A stretch of 22,574 nt of DNA from the NCBI GenBank assembly GCA_017559615.1, contig JAFYRB010000026.1, forward strand, positions 1 through 22,574, read 5' to 3'. Made by a program: the position numbers and the translations under genes. Of this stretch, positions 22,256 through 22,574 are shown one piece after another (within the stretch, counting starts at the first letter, position 1; each line of letters starts with the position of its first letter). The notes under the pieces were generated by a model that ran no database searches, was not told the DNA's origin, and saw nothing but the letters and a program-made list of their open reading frames with translations. This DNA comes from Alistipes sp. GTDB lineage: Bacteria > Bacteroidota > Bacteroidia > Bacteroidales > Rikenellaceae.

Positions 22256-22574
22256 ATGAAGCAGTTTTCAGAGGACAAGGTCACAATCCGTATTCGTGTT
22301 AAGCGAGCAAGTGTAGAGTCTATGCGCTCGCAACCGTTACACACATCGCAGCGAGAGGTAGAGACAACGGACAAGTATGCAGATTTTGAGTATTGTGCAA
22401 CTCTCACTCCGGAGCTATACGCCAAGCTATTGGCATATGGTAGCAGCGTGGAGGTATTAGCACCAAATGAAGCAAGGCTCGAAATGTATAATCGCATAAT
22501 GAATATGTCGTTTATATATAGCGAGGAGATGGCACGTACCAAGATAGGTAAGGCTGTAATATATGCTACAAATA
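22256..22574 (+). CDS. WYL-type regulator, C-terminal (WCX) part only; runs off the window
   Basis: The frame starts at ATG 22256 after an in-frame TAA at 22241-22243 and is open for 106 codons to the edge. VTIRIRVKRASVESMRSQPLHTSQ (in two parts, residues 9-32) and TPELYAKLLAYGSSVEVLAP (51-70), then ARLEM, match the C-terminal WCX region of WYL regulators. There the pattern is a basic strand, PxHxSQ, then LLxxGxxVEVLxP. The DNA-binding wHTH and the WYL domain that normally precede it are absent, and nothing like them is seen upstream. It could be a stand-alone WCX protein or the tail of a broken regulator gene. Confidence 0.55.
   Translation, partial: MKQFSEDKVTIRIRVKRASVESMRSQPLHTSQREVETTDKYADFEYCATLTPELYAKLLAYGSSVEVLAPNEARLEMYNRIMNMSFIYSEEMARTKIGKAVIYATN

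Noticed and set aside
1..22574. CRISPR array, insertion sequence, invertible promoter or integrase
   Set aside because: No regularly spaced repeats, no transposase or recombinase frame, and no inverted-repeat pair around a promoter of the kind used by invertases was found in the window.

Overview
This window looks like a chromosomal segment from a gut-type member of Bacteroidales; Alistipes/Rikenellaceae is my best guess, held loosely. The signs are promoters of the Bacteroidota form (TTTG, about 19-21 bp, TAnnTTTG), A-rich leaders without Shine-Dalgarno boxes, many short-signal lipoproteins, and families typical of the phylum (BACON-like, DUF5606, DUF5689, fimbrillins, lipoprotein DPP III).

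Left part (1-6300). A cysQ gene runs off the left edge and is divergent from rplU-rpmA (ribosomal proteins L21 and L27). Next come a small BACON-like lipoprotein on the minus strand, a DUF486 membrane protein, a surface-type dipeptidyl peptidase III, an unrecognised 257-residue lipoprotein and a DUF5606 protein. The BACON-like gene has a run of nine G exactly inside its promoter spacer, a layout that predicts phase variation by slippage. Two related palindromic elements sit between stop codon and terminator, after DPP III and after the unknown lipoprotein.

Middle (6348-16643). This is a dense housekeeping block. serB is followed by two overlapping DUF5689 lipoproteins. recQ-rsmA lies on the minus strand. 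A five-gene plus-strand run lptB-aroA-aroC-prmC-recX covers LPS export, the last steps to chorismate, release-factor methylation and RecA control. AroC is short and departs from the usual signature.

Right part (16644-22574). tRNA-Arg(UCU), with a good promoter, a structured leader and a terminator, marks a change to AT-rich accessory DNA. Just downstream are three gene remnants: an HsdR C-terminus, an HsdM N-terminus and a sulfatase C-terminus, the last two joined directly. Then come two fimbrillin-type lipoprotein genes and, convergent with them, a 639-residue protein that joins a fimbrillin region closely resembling the first gene to a C-terminal SGNH/GDSL hydrolase domain. This apparent enzyme-bearing fimbrial subunit is the best candidate for an undescribed system here. 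The window ends in an ORF that matches only the C-terminal (WCX) part of WYL-family regulators.

All calls come from reading the sequence and from memory of the families; no database search was run.
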